NCBI RefSeq assembly: GCF_024509555.1
Contig: NZ_JAMWEL010000009.1
Span: 24,328-88,327 of the forward strand
Length of the DNA: 64,000 nucleotides
DNA from: Streptococcus suis
Lineage (GTDB): Bacteria > Bacillota > Bacilli > Lactobacillales > Streptococcaceae
Reading direction: 5' to 3'
Positions 1 to 8,260 of the stretch are shown piece by piece. The notes under the pieces were generated by a model, which saw only the letters and a list, made by a program, of their open reading frames with translations, had not been told where the DNA came from and made no database searches. Both the position numbers and the translations under genes were made by a program. Every line of letters starts with the position of its first letter. Within the stretch, counting starts at the first letter, position 1.

Positions 1-269
1 GCCTTCAAAGCTTTTCTCAAATAATTGATATGGGTATTGTGAGGTGTAGAAATATAGATAATATCCACTTGAGGATCCTCAAATACTTGATCGATTTCTT
101 CATAAACTTTCTCAATGCCATATTTTTGCGCAAATTCCACACCCTTGTCATAGGTACGGTTGGCTACCGAATAAAGATTTCCTCCCATAGCCTGCAAGGC
201 CTGAACCAATTCATTGGCAATGACACCTGTTCCCAGAGTCGCCCATTTATACTTCATTTGCACTTCCAT
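1..269 (-). CDS. Gfo/Idh/MocA-family oxidoreductase, N-terminal part (runs off the window)
   Basis: The minus strand encodes the first ~89 residues of an NAD(P)-dependent dehydrogenase. The dinucleotide-binding motif GTGVIANEL lies near residue 11-19 of a Rossmann fold, and the later segment VDIIYISTPHNTHI is the usual second strand-loop of the Gfo/Idh/MocA family. The substrate cannot be told from this part. Two starts are possible: ATG at 269, preceded by a good GTGAGGT ribosome site, and ATG at 257 (MKYKWATLG), which matches the usual family start. I prefer 269 because of the ribosome site. A -10 (TATAAT on the minus strand, 293-298) lies just upstream. The gene is divergent from rnhC. The C-terminal domain is outside the window. 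Confidence 0.85.
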   Translation of the reverse strand, partial: MEVQMKYKWATLGTGVIANELVQALQAMGGNLYSVANRTYDKGVEFAQKYGIEKVYEEIDQVFEDPQVDIIYISTPHNTHINYLRKALK

Positions 270-292
270 AGTGTACCTCACTTTCTTCTACC

Positions 293-298
293 ATTATA
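293..298 (-). promoter_or_regulatory. -10 box of the oxidoreductase promoter
   Basis: A perfect TATAAT on the minus strand lies 24 bases before the start at 269. The -35 region around 317-322 (TGTGCA) is weak. Confidence 0.5.
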
Positions 299-338
299 GT
301 AAATTCCACCCTTTTCTGCACACTCTAACTAGCATTTG

Positions 339-347
339 TGTTACAAT
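339..347 (+). promoter_or_regulatory. Extended -10 promoter placed directly before rnhC
   Basis: TGTTACAAT is an extended -10 (TGn plus TACAAT) that ends only six bases before the rnhC ATG at 354. Transcription would start at or within one base of the ATG, so the message is probably leaderless. No Shine-Dalgarno sequence is visible. Confidence 0.5.
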
Positions 348-353
348 AAGAAC

Positions 354-1244
354 ATGAATACCGTTGTACTAAAGGCATCTGCCCAGCAAAAACAAGCCAT
401 GATGGCTCACTATGACCGCTATCGGCAGACCAGCAAAAATCCTTACATAGAAGCATTTTTCAAACTGACCGGTGCCAGCCTGTCCATCTACACTTCTGGA
501 AAAGTCGTTTTTCAGGGGGAAATGGCAGAGCAGGAAGCAGGGCTCTGGGGCTATGAGCCAGAAAGCTCTGGACAGACGACCATACCTGGTCAAAACCTGC
601 CCATGATTGGTACCGATGAGGTTGGAAACGGGTCTTATTTTGGAGGTTTGGCAGTCGTTGCTAGTTTTGTCCGCCCAGAAGACCATGCCTTTCTCAAGTC
701 GCTTGGTGTGGATGATTCCAAGAAAATGACAGACCAAAAAATCTGCCAAATCGCCCCTCTCTTAAAAGAGAAAATCCCCCACCAAGCTCTGCTATTGTCA
801 CCGAAAAAATACAACGAAGTCATCGAGCAAGGCTACAATGCGGTGTCTGTCAAGGTCGCCCTGCACAATCAGGCTATTTTCCTACTCTTGCAAAAGGGTG
901 TCCAGCCTGAGAAGATTGTCATTGACGCCTTCACTTCCAGTCAAAATTATCAAAAGTACTTGAAGAAGGAAGCCAATCAATTTGCCAACCCCATCACTCT
1001 AGAAGAAAAAGCTGAGGGCAAGTATCTGGCTGTGGCAGTATCTTCAATCATTGCTAGAGCTATGTTTTTAGAAAATCTTGTCCAGCTTGGTCAACTGGTA
1101 GGCAGAAACCTACCTTCTGGTGCGGGCAGTAAATCCGACCAAGTCGCAGCCAGCATCTTAAAAGACTACGGTATGGCTGGACTCAACCAAACCGCCAAAC
1201 TCCACTTTGCCAATACACAAAAAGCACAAAAATTAGTGAAATGA
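354..1244 (+). CDS. rnhC: Ribonuclease HIII
   Basis: Cytosolic RNase H type 2 family enzyme that cleaves RNA in RNA-DNA hybrids. The N-terminal ~90 residues are the DUF3378/TBP-like substrate-binding domain typical of RNase HIII. The catalytic domain begins with [13 protein letters not shown]; the DEVG acidic pair is the type 2 signature. The second acidic motif is VDDSKK and the third lies in KIVIDAFTS. Length (296 residues) is normal. The frame can be extended upstream to a TTG at 336, but MNTVVLKAS at 354 is the usual start. A promoter abuts this ATG and no ribosome site is seen. lepB follows after 10 bases, so the two genes are probably co-transcribed. One copy of a recurrent 13-base motif lies inside the gene at 519-531. 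Confidence 0.95.
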   Translation: MNTVVLKASAQQKQAMMAHYDRYRQTSKNPYIEAFFKLTGASLSIYTSGKVVFQGEMAEQEAGLWGYEPESSGQTTIPGQNLPMIGTDEVGNGSYFGGLAVVASFVRPEDHAFLKSLGVDDSKKMTDQKICQIAPLLKEKIPHQALLLSPKKYNEVIEQGYNAVSVKVALHNQAIFLLLQKGVQPEKIVIDAFTSSQNYQKYLKKEANQFANPITLEEKAEGKYLAVAVSSIIARAMFLENLVQLGQLVGRNLPSGAGSKSDQVAASILKDYGMAGLNQTAKLHFANTQKAQKLVK

Positions 1245-1254
1245 GGAAAAATTT

Positions 1255-1878
1255 ATGACCAGAAATAAAAAACGTTCAAGCTTTGCTAACTTTCTTGCAG
1301 AATGGGGCCCCCTCATTCTCTTTATGCTAGCAATATTTGCCAGCCGATATTTTCTATGGGACCCTGTATCCGTTGATGGTCATTCTATGGATCCGACTCT
1401 CCAACACCAAGAAAAATTGGTTATGTTCAAGACAACATCTATAGATCGTTTTGATATTGTCGTGGCCAGCGAAACAGATAGCGATGGTAAAGAAAAGCTC
1501 ATTGTCAAACGAGTTGTCGGCATGCCCGGCGACACCATTCGCTATGAAAACGATGTTCTCTATATCAATGATCAGGAAGTTGACGAACCCTACCTAGATG
1601 AATATCTCGCTGCCTTTCAAAAGGATAAACTGCAAGAGGAGTATGCATACAACAAGCAATTCCAAGCAGTTGCACAAGCGGCCCAAGCCTTTACACAAGA
1701 TGCCAATCGTTCTATTAATTTCAGCGTCACAGTGCCAGAAGGACAATATTATCTCTTAGGTGATGACCGCCTGGTATCTCTAGATAGCCGTAACGTAGGA
1801 ACATTCGCACGGGATAAAATCAAGGGAGAAGTTGTCTTCCGCTTTTGGCCTGTCAACCGTGTTGGAACTGTCGATTAA
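1255..1878 (+). CDS. lepB: Signal peptidase I
   Basis: Type I signal peptidase (S26), which removes signal peptides at the outer face of the membrane. One N-terminal membrane segment lies at about residues 17-34. The catalytic serine is S44 in DGHSMDPTL. The general-base lysine is about K85 in KLIVKRVVGMPGD, and GDDRLVSLDSR is the conserved box E. The 207-residue length is typical of streptococcal LepB. A GAGGAAA ribosome site precedes ATG 1255. The gene follows rnhC closely. Its TAA stop (1876-1878) is formed at the left edge of a RUP-like repeat, so the extreme C-terminus may have been set by the insertion. Confidence 0.95.
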   Translation: MTRNKKRSSFANFLAEWGPLILFMLAIFASRYFLWDPVSVDGHSMDPTLQHQEKLVMFKTTSIDRFDIVVASETDSDGKEKLIVKRVVGMPGDTIRYENDVLYINDQEVDEPYLDEYLAAFQKDKLQEEYAYNKQFQAVAQAAQAFTQDANRSINFSVTVPEGQYYLLGDDRLVSLDSRNVGTFARDKIKGEVVFRFWPVNRVGTVD

Positions 1879-2032
1879 TACTCTTCGAAAATCAAAACTA
1901 TCCGTTGTCAAGAGCCTTGATGAGTGAAAAGCTCCGGTGGAGCTTTTCAGCCTGTTACCTTGAAACAAGACAGTAACAGAGTTCTATCATCGGCTTCGTT
2001 TCCTAGGCTATTTTTGATTTTCATTGAGTATA
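1878..2032 (+). repeat. RUP-like element, complete, between lepB and recD2
   Basis: About 155 bp bounded by imperfect terminal inverted repeats: ATACTCTTCGAAAATCAAAA on the left, and on the right the complement of ATACTCAATGAAAATCAAAA. Inside is a small hairpin, AAAGCTCC-ggt-GGAGCTTT (1929-1947). The ends resemble the pneumococcal RUP repeat, which is thought to be moved by IS630-type transposases into TA sites. Here TA precedes and TAA follows the element. Further ends of this family occur at 36366, 47165 and 63502. Confidence 0.7.
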
Positions 2033-2096
2033 ACACAAACAAGTTTGGAGCATTGTTCCAAACTTCTTTTTTCACTAGTTGTAGGAATGATACTCT

Positions 2097-4589
2097 ATGA
2101 ACGAAGTTTATTTTACCGGGACTATTGACCGGATTATTTTTGAAAATCCTAGCAATTTTTATAAAATCCTGCTCCTTGAGATTGAGGAAACAGACGCAGA
2201 CTATGAAGACTACGAAATCATTATAACAGGCACTATTGCGGATGTCATCGAAGGGGAAGACTATCGATTTTATGGCAATTTAGTCACCCATCCCAAATAC
2301 GGTCAGCAACTGCAAATCACACGCTATGAACGGAGCAAACCAACCTCCACAGGGCTAGTCAAGTATTTTTCCAGCAACCATTTCAAAGGAATTGGTCGTA
2401 AGACAGCCGAGAAAATTGTGGAGCTATATGGCGATGATACTATTGAAAAGATTTTGGCCGAGCCTGAAAAACTGACCCAAATTTCTGGACTATCCAGCAA
2501 AAATAGGCAGGCCTTTATCGAAAAACTCCGCCTCAATTATGGAACGGAGCTGATACTGGCCAAACTAGCTGAATACGGCATTCCAAACAAGTTGGCCTTT
2601 CAAATCCAAGACCAGTACAAGGAAAAAACGCTTCAAATTATTGAGGAAAATCCCTATCAGCTAGTCGAAGATGTACAGGGACTTGGATTTACTATTGCCG
2701 ATAGAATCGCAGAAAATTTGGGCATTGCCAGTGACTCTCCCCAACGTTTCCGAGCTGGTATGCTCTTTAGCCTCATTCATCGCTCTATGGAAAAAGGCGA
2801 TACCTATGTCGAAGCTAGAGATTTATTAGAGGCTACCCTCGAACTGCTTGAAAAATCCCGCCATACCGAGCTAGACCCCGCTGCTGTTGCTCAAGAATTG
2901 ACCGGTCTGATAGAAGATGGCAAGGTACAGCAAGAAGGCACCAAGATTTTCGACAACAGCCTCTACTTTGCCGAGCAAGGAATTCATACAAACCTAACTC
3001 GCCTGATGGGAAAAAATGGCTTTAAACCCTTCCCACGCGCAGACGTTGAGACTGCTATAGCTGAGCTGGAAACTATGTCTTCCCTGACCTACGATGACAT
3101 TCAAAAAGAGGCCATCGTCCAAGCCATTACCAATCCGCTTTTCATTCTGACAGGCGGACCAGGGACTGGAAAAACAACCGTCATCAACGGAATTATCGCA
3201 GTCTATGCCATCTTGCATAAGATTGACCTAACTCGCAATCGAGAAGAATGCCCAGTCCTACTCGCAGCTCCAACTGGACGAGCAGCCAGACGAATGAACG
3301 AATTGACAGGTCTACCTTCCGCCACCATCCACCGCCATCTGGGGCTTGTCGAAGGACAGGAAGAATCCTATCGAGATGATTACCTCGAAGCTGACTTCAT
3401 CATCGTAGACGAATTTTCTATGGTCGATACTTGGTTGGCAAATCAACTCTTCCAAAACATCTCCTCCCAAACCCAAGTTCTGATTGTCGGCGATGCAGAG
3501 CAATTGCCTTCTGTCAGTCCCGGCCAAGTCCTAGCTGACCTCTTAAAGATTGACAAGCTACCCAGCATCACTCTGGAACGTATCTATCGCCAATCAGACG
3601 ATTCGACCATTGTTACACTTGCCAGCCAGATTCGTCAAGGAGCCCTGCCTAGCGATTTCCGTGAGAAAAAGGCTGACCGCTCCTATTTTGAAGCTCAAAA
3701 CGAACAAATTCCAGCCCTGATTGAGCGCATTGTCGGCGCAGCCATCAAGTCGGGCATTCCTGCAAACGAAGTACAAATCCTCGCTCCCATGTACCGGGGT
3801 GCTGCAGGTATTGACCAACTCAACACCATGACCCAGGCCCTGCTCAATCCACTGGAAGAGGGAGAGTTAGAATTCCTCCATAACGAGCAAGCCTTCCGCC
3901 AAGGCGACCGGGTCATTCATCTAGTCAACGACGCCGAAGCCAATGTCTTCAATGGCGACTTGGGCTACATCACCGACCTCCTACCGGCCAAGTACACCGA
4001 CTCCAAGCAGGATGAAATCTCCATCAACTTCGACGGTAGCGAGGTCACCTATCCACGCAATGAATGGTACAAGATTACCCTGGCCTATGCCATGTCCATC
4101 CACAAGTCCCAAGGCAGCGAGTTCCAGGTCGTTATCCTTCCTATCACCCGCACCAGCCACCGCATGCTCCAGCGCAATCTGGTCTACACCGCCATCACCC
4201 GCTCCAAGAGCAAGCTCATCCTCCTGGGCGAAATCTCCGCCTTTGACTATGCCGTCAAAAACGCCGGTACCCTCCGAAAAACCTATCTGGTCCCACGTTT
4301 CCAAGGAGAAATGGCAGAGCAGGACAATAAGGAAGCTTTGACTGAAAAAGACAAAAACAAAACAACTGAAACCACGCAAACCCAGCCACCTACACAGCCA
4401 GACAGAAAAGAACAGGTTAAAGTATTCAAAGAAAACAGCCAACAACTCTCCCTTCTTGATCAAGACCAACCAGAAAAAATAAGTCCCCAACCCACAGAAT
4501 ACATTTTGACTGTAGACAACCTACTAACCATCGACCCCATGATTGGCATCCAAGAGGCAGATATTGAGGAATTCTTCAAAATTATATAA
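2097..4589 (+). CDS. recD2: ATP-dependent RecD2-type DNA helicase
   Basis: RecD/TraA-family superfamily 1B 5'-3' DNA helicase involved in DNA repair, unlinked to RecBC. In order: an N-terminal OB-like domain (about 1-90), helix-hairpin-helix segments (KGIGRKTAEKI, about 97-107, and QGLGFTIADRIA), then the motor. Walker A GGPGTGKT is at 353-360, APTGRAARR is motif Ia, and Walker B IIVDEFSMVD is near 436. IHKSQGSEFQ and the following VYTAITRSK are motifs V and VI. The last ~90 residues, after VPRFQG, are a hydrophilic tail rich in Gln, Thr and Lys that the motor does not need. That tail opens with GEMAEQD, encoded by a copy of the recurrent 13-base motif (4308-4320). Length is 830 residues. Confidence 0.93.
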   Translation: MNEVYFTGTIDRIIFENPSNFYKILLLEIEETDADYEDYEIIITGTIADVIEGEDYRFYGNLVTHPKYGQQLQITRYERSKPTSTGLVKYFSSNHFKGIGRKTAEKIVELYGDDTIEKILAEPEKLTQISGLSSKNRQAFIEKLRLNYGTELILAKLAEYGIPNKLAFQIQDQYKEKTLQIIEENPYQLVEDVQGLGFTIADRIAENLGIASDSPQRFRAGMLFSLIHRSMEKGDTYVEARDLLEATLELLEKSRHTELDPAAVAQELTGLIEDGKVQQEGTKIFDNSLYFAEQGIHTNLTRLMGKNGFKPFPRADVETAIAELETMSSLTYDDIQKEAIVQAITNPLFILTGGPGTGKTTVINGIIAVYAILHKIDLTRNREECPVLLAAPTGRAARRMNELTGLPSATIHRHLGLVEGQEESYRDDYLEADFIIVDEFSMVDTWLANQLFQNISSQTQVLIVGDAEQLPSVSPGQVLADLLKIDKLPSITLERIYRQSDDSTIVTLASQIRQGALPSDFREKKADRSYFEAQNEQIPALIERIVGAAIKSGIPANEVQILAPMYRGAAGIDQLNTMTQALLNPLEEGELEFLHNEQAFRQGDRVIHLVNDAEANVFNGDLGYITDLLPAKYTDSKQDEISINFDGSEVTYPRNEWYKITLAYAMSIHKSQGSEFQVVILPITRTSHRMLQRNLVYTAITRSKSKLILLGEISAFDYAVKNAGTLRKTYLVPRFQGEMAEQDNKEALTEKDKNKTTETTQTQPPTQPDRKEQVKVFKENSQQLSLLDQDQPEKISPQPTEYILTVDNLLTIDPMIGIQEADIEEFFKII

Positions 4590-4604
4590 CAAAATTATTT
4601 CTTT

Positions 4605-4634
4605 TGTTACAAAACCGTTACAAATATTACAAAT
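4605..4634 (+). promoter_or_regulatory. Three phased TTACAAA repeats upstream of the lipoprotein promoter
   Basis: GTTACAAAA, GTTACAAAT and ATTACAAAT occur with TTAC starting at 4607, 4618 and 4628, that is 11 and 10 bases apart, ending just before the -35. One-helical-turn spacing is typical of direct-repeat sites for OmpR-family response regulators. The first half fits the WalR/VicR consensus TGTWAH. The regulator is an inference. Confidence 0.4.
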
Positions 4635-4639
4635 TCGTA

Positions 4640-4668
4640 TTGACAATACATTCATTTCCTGCTATACT
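4640..4668 (+). promoter_or_regulatory. Near-consensus promoter of the lipoprotein gene
   Basis: TTGACA (4640-4645), 17 bases, then TATACT (4663-4668) preceded by TGC, an extended -10. Confidence 0.75.
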
Positions 4669-4693
4669 TTATCTATATTGGGAGGTAATGAAA

Positions 4694-5386
4694 ATGAAAA
4701 ATTCTGCTTTGAAAACTGTAATCCTATTAGCAACAAGCTGCCTATTGGTTGCTTGCACATCAAAAAAACAAGAAATTCAGACAAACACTTCTACAAGTCA
4801 ATCAAGTACTACACAAACCAGCACTAGCTCAACTACCGTTTCTAGTTCAACCGAAACTACAGCATCAAGTAGCATTTCAACAGAAACAACGCAACAGAGC
4901 CAAGAAAACCAAGGCACTCATGAAAGAGAAAATATTGTCAGTAGCACCACAACCCATAGCCAACTGCTCACCCTTCCAGCAACAAGCATCCCTAATGAAT
5001 TAGTTGGAAAATGGCAAGGAAGTAGCCAACAAGCTCGTCACATTGATATGGAAGTCTCTGCAGATGGAACGATAACTGTTACAAATGATTTCCGTCAAAG
5101 CGAGGATGAAAGTGCAAGCGAGTTTGTTCAGACTTTTACGGCTAAAATTTCTGACCTTGTCGAGTATAAACCCAACCATTTCATCATACGAAATGCTGAA
5201 AATCAAGTTTCAGCACTTCTTCCTGGCATGACTGGACTCGGTGGGCGAATCACACCTGGATTTATTTTGGAAAATGAACAATACAAGGTTATCGCCTGGG
5301 TAAATCCTATAGATGCCTCCGTTGAAGCTACCTATGATCTAATAACAGAACCTCAGATATTTGTCACCTTAGACAAGGTTGGATAA
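4694..5386 (+). CDS. Cell-surface lipoprotein of unknown function
   Basis: The N-terminus has the shape of a lipoprotein signal: MKNSALK, a hydrophobic stretch, then the lipobox LVAC with the lipidated Cys at position 21. Residues ~22-75 are a Ser/Thr-rich linker. The C-terminal ~140 residues (VGKWQGSSQQARHIDMEVSA onward) look like a small beta-rich domain of the kind annotated DUF6287 or lipocalin-like in streptococci. That family link is tentative. ATG 4694 is chosen because GGAGG (4681-4685) lies 8 bases before it; ATG 4688 is too close. The gene is monocistronic, with a strong promoter and phased TTACAAA repeats in front. Confidence 0.75.
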   Translation: MKNSALKTVILLATSCLLVACTSKKQEIQTNTSTSQSSTTQTSTSSTTVSSSTETTASSSISTETTQQSQENQGTHERENIVSSTTTHSQLLTLPATSIPNELVGKWQGSSQQARHIDMEVSADGTITVTNDFRQSEDESASEFVQTFTAKISDLVEYKPNHFIIRNAENQVSALLPGMTGLGGRITPGFILENEQYKVIAWVNPIDASVEATYDLITEPQIFVTLDKVG

Positions 5387-6230
5387 AATAGTCAGGGTAG
5401 TTACTGTTTTAACCCGAACAAAAGGAGCTAATCCAGTCAACTGTCTCAGTCTGAGCCTAGAAATGAAAAAGTAGAGTTGAGGTTGGATTTGAATCCAACC
5501 TCAACCTATAACTGTTAAAACAAACGGTGGCTCGTAGTTTATTTACCAAAAGAAATAGCCCCACTTGCAAAGTATGGACGGCTATTTCTTTTTTTACGTT
5601 CTTTTTCTTTGAAGATTTCAAAGCATAAGCCAATCGAAGCGACTGTCTATGATACGAGTCACATTCGATTCATTTCTAAACTCCAAATCTTAATAAGCAA
5701 AACACAGCCTAAAAAGTCGAAAAAAATAAAAACAGGACAACAAAAAAAGAAGCTGAAATCAGGTTCTACAGAACGTAGACAAACTCCTAAAAATATAAAA
5801 AATTGAAGAAGTTTGCGAAAGATAGCAAGTTGTTAAACTCTTAGAAACATTGATATTTCGGCGTTTCTGAGAATTTTTTATTTTCAACATAAAGAAAAGA
5901 GATTGAAGATAATTGTCCAAAATGGACTTTTTCTTCAATCTGAAGAACCTAAAACCAGGTTCTATCTGAATTGAACTTCGGCTAGAAACTATGCGAAATA
6001 GATAATTTTTTTGACAAGTAAACTTGTTACAAAAATTTCCTAATTTCGCTGTACTTCTCACACCTCCGTATCTTGAGCAGTCTAACACAGCCTAAAAACT
6101 CGGAAAAAAGAAAAACAAAAAAGCCTGATAAACAGGCTCTTTCTGAATTGTTGACACGAACTACGTTCGCTTCATCTCCAACCTCCAACAGTCTATCCCC
6201 AGACTGTTGGAGCGAGCTAAAATCCTAGCG
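5387..6230. repeat. Gene-free repeat region with a decayed holin-like toxin cassette
   Basis: No intact gene is seen in these ~840 bases. The region holds a strong inverted repeat (GAGGTTGGATT with its complement, about 5477-5506). The left half of the toxin cassette found at 34.05 and 41.93 kb follows, including GGTGGCTCG at ~5527 and the hairpin AAAGAAATAGCC/GGCTATTTCTTT (5548-5592). Then come about 450 bp of A/T-rich sequence. The cassette's other end lies at 6150-6211: GACACGAACTACGTTCG and the stem CCAACAGTCT/AGACTGTTGG. The middle has diverged from the two better-preserved copies. Confidence 0.6.
5581..5650 (-). pseudogene. Remnant of a holin-like toxin C-terminus
   Basis: Read on the minus strand, the DNA gives TVASIGLCFEIFKEKERKK. 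This aligns with the C-terminal half (FTIALVSLCYKIFKENDKK) of the small hydrophobic frame in the cassettes at 34293-34436 and 42055-42201. An in-frame stop lies just upstream and no start is visible, so this is a decayed copy. Confidence 0.5.
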
Positions 6231-6234
6231 AAGA

Positions 6235-6270
6235 AGAAAAACTGCCAATGTCCGAAGACATGGCAGTTTC
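6235..6270 (-). terminator. rpsO terminator
   Basis: On the minus strand AACTGCCATGTC-ttcg-GACATTGGCAGTT is followed by TTTTTCTTC, about 40 bases after the rpsO stop. Confidence 0.8.
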
Positions 6271-6309
6271 CTATTTTTCAGTCGTTTTTGACGGCTTTTG
6301 TATCCTATC

Positions 6310-6579
6310 TTAACGACGGAGTCCGAGTGAGTGAATCAATTCACGGTAACGGTTTACGTCTGTGCGGCGTAGGTATGCCAACAAGTTACGACGGCGACCG
6401 ATTTTTTTCATCAAACCACGGTAAGTTGCGTGGTCTTTTTTGTGTTGTTTGATGTGGTCGTTAAGGTGGTTGATTTCCCAAGTAAGTACTGCTACTTGAA
6501 CTTCAACTGAACCTGTGTCGCCTTCATGACGAGCATACTGTGCCATGATTTCATTTTTTTTCTCTTTTGAGATTGCCAT
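6310..6579 (-). CDS. rpsO: 30S ribosomal protein S15
   Basis: 89-residue S15, a primary binder of the central domain of 16S rRNA. The sequence runs [24 protein letters not shown] to [12 protein letters not shown], with the conserved motifs [19 protein letters not shown] and RRRNLLAYL. The open frame extends 41 codons further upstream, but ATG 6579 is certain: AAAGGAGAA lies 7-8 bases before it and the family starts there. The ~95-base leader contains a GC-rich hairpin (GCAGGTcgccaACCTGT, about 6617-6632). S15 commonly autoregulates through its leader, so this is a candidate site, unproven. Confidence 0.98.
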   Translation of the reverse strand: MAISKEKKNEIMAQYARHEGDTGSVEVQVAVLTWEINHLNDHIKQHKKDHATYRGLMKKIGRRRNLLAYLRRTDVNRYRELIHSLGLRR

Positions 6580-6673
6580 GATATGTTCTCCTTTGTTTTT
6601 GAGCCTAATCCGAGTGACAGGTTGGCGACCTGCAACCAAGAAAAAGCTAGATTTGTCCTTCTGGACCTCATTT

Positions 6674-6702
6674 ATTCTATCAAGGATTGTCTTTTTTGTC
6701 AA
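6674..6702 (-). promoter_or_regulatory. rpsO promoter
   Basis: On the minus strand TTGACA (6697-6702), 17 bases, TAGAAT (6674-6679). This leaves a leader of about 90 bases before rpsO. Confidence 0.8.
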
Positions 6703-6774
6703 CTGATTTGAAAACTAGCTGAGTAGCTCTGCTATTTTCAAAAAAAGCCAGCTTTTGCTGACTTTCACTTTATC

Positions 6775-8052
6775 TTATTCTGACTTTTCCGCCTTTGGCA
6801 AAATGAGGTTGAGAACGATGCCGACAATGGCTGAGAGGGCTGTTCCTGAGAGGGTGATGGCTCCGATGTTGAGTACTGCTCCACCAAGACCCAATACCAG
6901 CATTGAGCTTGCAATAATCAGGTTGCGGACTTGACCAAAATCAACACGGCTTTCAATCAAAACTTTCAAGCCGTTTGAAGCGATAACGCCGTAGAGCAAG
7001 ATAGACATGCCTCCAAGAACAGCACTTGGAATAGTGGAGATAAGGGCTGTAAATTTACCTAGGAATGAGAAGGCAATGGCAATCAGGGCGGCGTTGCGGA
7101 TAACGGATACTGATGCAATGCGGGTCATACCGATAACCCCTGTGTTCTCACCGTAGGTGGTGTTGGCCGGTCCGCCGATAAAGGCAGATACGGCAGTCGC
7201 CACACCGTCACCAATCAAGGTACGGCTGAGACCAGGATCCTTCAGGAACTGGCGGCCACAGATTTGGCTTAGAACCGTGTGGTCTCCGATATGCTCTGCG
7301 ATGGTCACCACTGCGATTGGCAAGATGGCAATCATTTCTGGACCGAAGTAGAAATTGTAGGATTTGAAAGTACCTGTTTCAAATGGTAGGTAGAAACCTG
7401 GTAATTCAAACCAAGCTGCTTCCAAAACGGGTGTAAAGTCAACTAGCCCGAGGAAGATAGCAATCACATAACCACCGATGATGGCAATCAAGAAAGGAAC
7501 AATCTTGGCGAAGCCTTTCCCTTTGGTATTGACAAAAGCCGCAATCAAGAAGGTTGCGATCGCCACAACGACGTTTTTCCAGTCACCGTCTGCGACAAAG
7601 CCTGCCGAAGTCACAGCAGAGTTGGCAAGACCAAGTCCAATCACGATAATCATAGGACCGATGACAATCGGTGGCAAGAGGCTATCAATCCACTTAGTCC
7701 CGATTACTTTGACAAGTGCAGCGATTAAGACGTAAATCAAACCAACGAAGAGAATACCTGTCTGAGCAGCTGACACATCGCCACCCATTTCTTTAATAGC
7801 AAGTGCCATAGCAGAAATGTAGGCAAAGGATGAACCCAAGTAAACCGGCACCTTAAACTGGGTCGCTACTTGATAAATCAAGGTCCCGACACCTGATGCG
7901 AAGAGGGCAACCGAAACTGGCATACCGAGAATCAGCGGCACCAAAATCGTCGCACCAAACATAGCGAACACGTGCTGGAAACTCAACAAAATCCCTTGAA
8001 GCGGGGCTGGTTTCTCATGGACATCAAACAAAAGATTGGCTTTTGTACTCAT
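6775..8052 (-). CDS. pyrP: Uracil permease (NCS2 family)
   Basis: 425-residue NCS2 proton-coupled nucleobase transporter of the UraA/PyrP type. It opens with MSTKANLLFDVHEKPAPLQG and FQHVFAMFGATILVPL, the usual start of uracil permeases. The protein is almost wholly hydrophobic with 12-14 predicted segments. The substrate-site motifs AEHIGDHTVLSQI (TM8 region) and GGPANTTYGENTGVI (TM10 region) are present. ATG 8052 follows GGGAGA at a good distance; a longer frame to 8076 lacks this. A PyrR-like site in the leader supports pyrimidine regulation and the uracil assignment. A purine specificity is less likely for this subgroup. Confidence 0.9.
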   Translation of the reverse strand: MSTKANLLFDVHEKPAPLQGILLSFQHVFAMFGATILVPLILGMPVSVALFASGVGTLIYQVATQFKVPVYLGSSFAYISAMALAIKEMGGDVSAAQTGILFVGLIYVLIAALVKVIGTKWIDSLLPPIVIGPMIIVIGLGLANSAVTSAGFVADGDWKNVVVAIATFLIAAFVNTKGKGFAKIVPFLIAIIGGYVIAIFLGLVDFTPVLEAAWFELPGFYLPFETGTFKSYNFYFGPEMIAILPIAVVTIAEHIGDHTVLSQICGRQFLKDPGLSRTLIGDGVATAVSAFIGGPANTTYGENTGVIGMTRIASVSVIRNAALIAIAFSFLGKFTALISTIPSAVLGGMSILLYGVIASNGLKVLIESRVDFGQVRNLIIASSMLVLGLGGAVLNIGAITLSGTALSAIVGIVLNLILPKAEKSE

Positions 8053-8063
8053 AAATCTCCCAT

Positions 8064-8087
8064 TCTGGGTACACAAAAAGACCCAGA
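8064..8087 (-). promoter_or_regulatory. Hairpin just before the pyrP ribosome site
   Basis: TCTGGGT-N10-ACCCAGA on the minus strand ends two bases before ATGGGAG, which contains the ribosome site. It could be the expression platform of the PyrR element, acting on translation or as a weak terminator. I cannot tell which. Confidence 0.45.
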
Positions 8088-8129
8088 CTTTCTAAATATA
8101 CATAGTCATAGGCCCTTAATGAATGATCC

Positions 8130-8158
8130 TGTTGTCTTTCTCACCTCACGGGATGAGT
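8130..8158 (-). promoter_or_regulatory. PyrR-binding RNA element
   Basis: On the minus strand ACTCATCCCGTGAGGTGAG forms a short stem around TCCCGTGAGG, which fits the Firmicute PyrR recognition loop (ARUCCNGNGAGGYU) except at flanking positions. It sits in the ~120-base leader of the uracil permease, where PyrR attenuators are expected. Assignment is by motif and context. Confidence 0.6.
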
Positions 8159-8179
8159 TTAAAAACCTACGCTTTTGGT

Positions 8180-8208
8180 ATTGTAACACAAGCCCTTAAT
8201 CTTGGCAA
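8180..8208 (-). promoter_or_regulatory. pyrP promoter
   Basis: TTGCCA (8203-8208), 17 bases, TACAAT (8180-8185) preceded by TGT, all on the minus strand. Confidence 0.65.
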
Positions 8209-8260
8209 GGATTTTTCGAGACTTTTTTAGCATTGTTCGGGAAATGGCAGAGCAGTAAAC

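Noticed and set aside
3943..4490. Long open frames inside recD2 on both strands (for example 132 and 169 codons)
   Set aside because: They are out-of-frame shadows of a well-conserved helicase gene with no start signals of their own.
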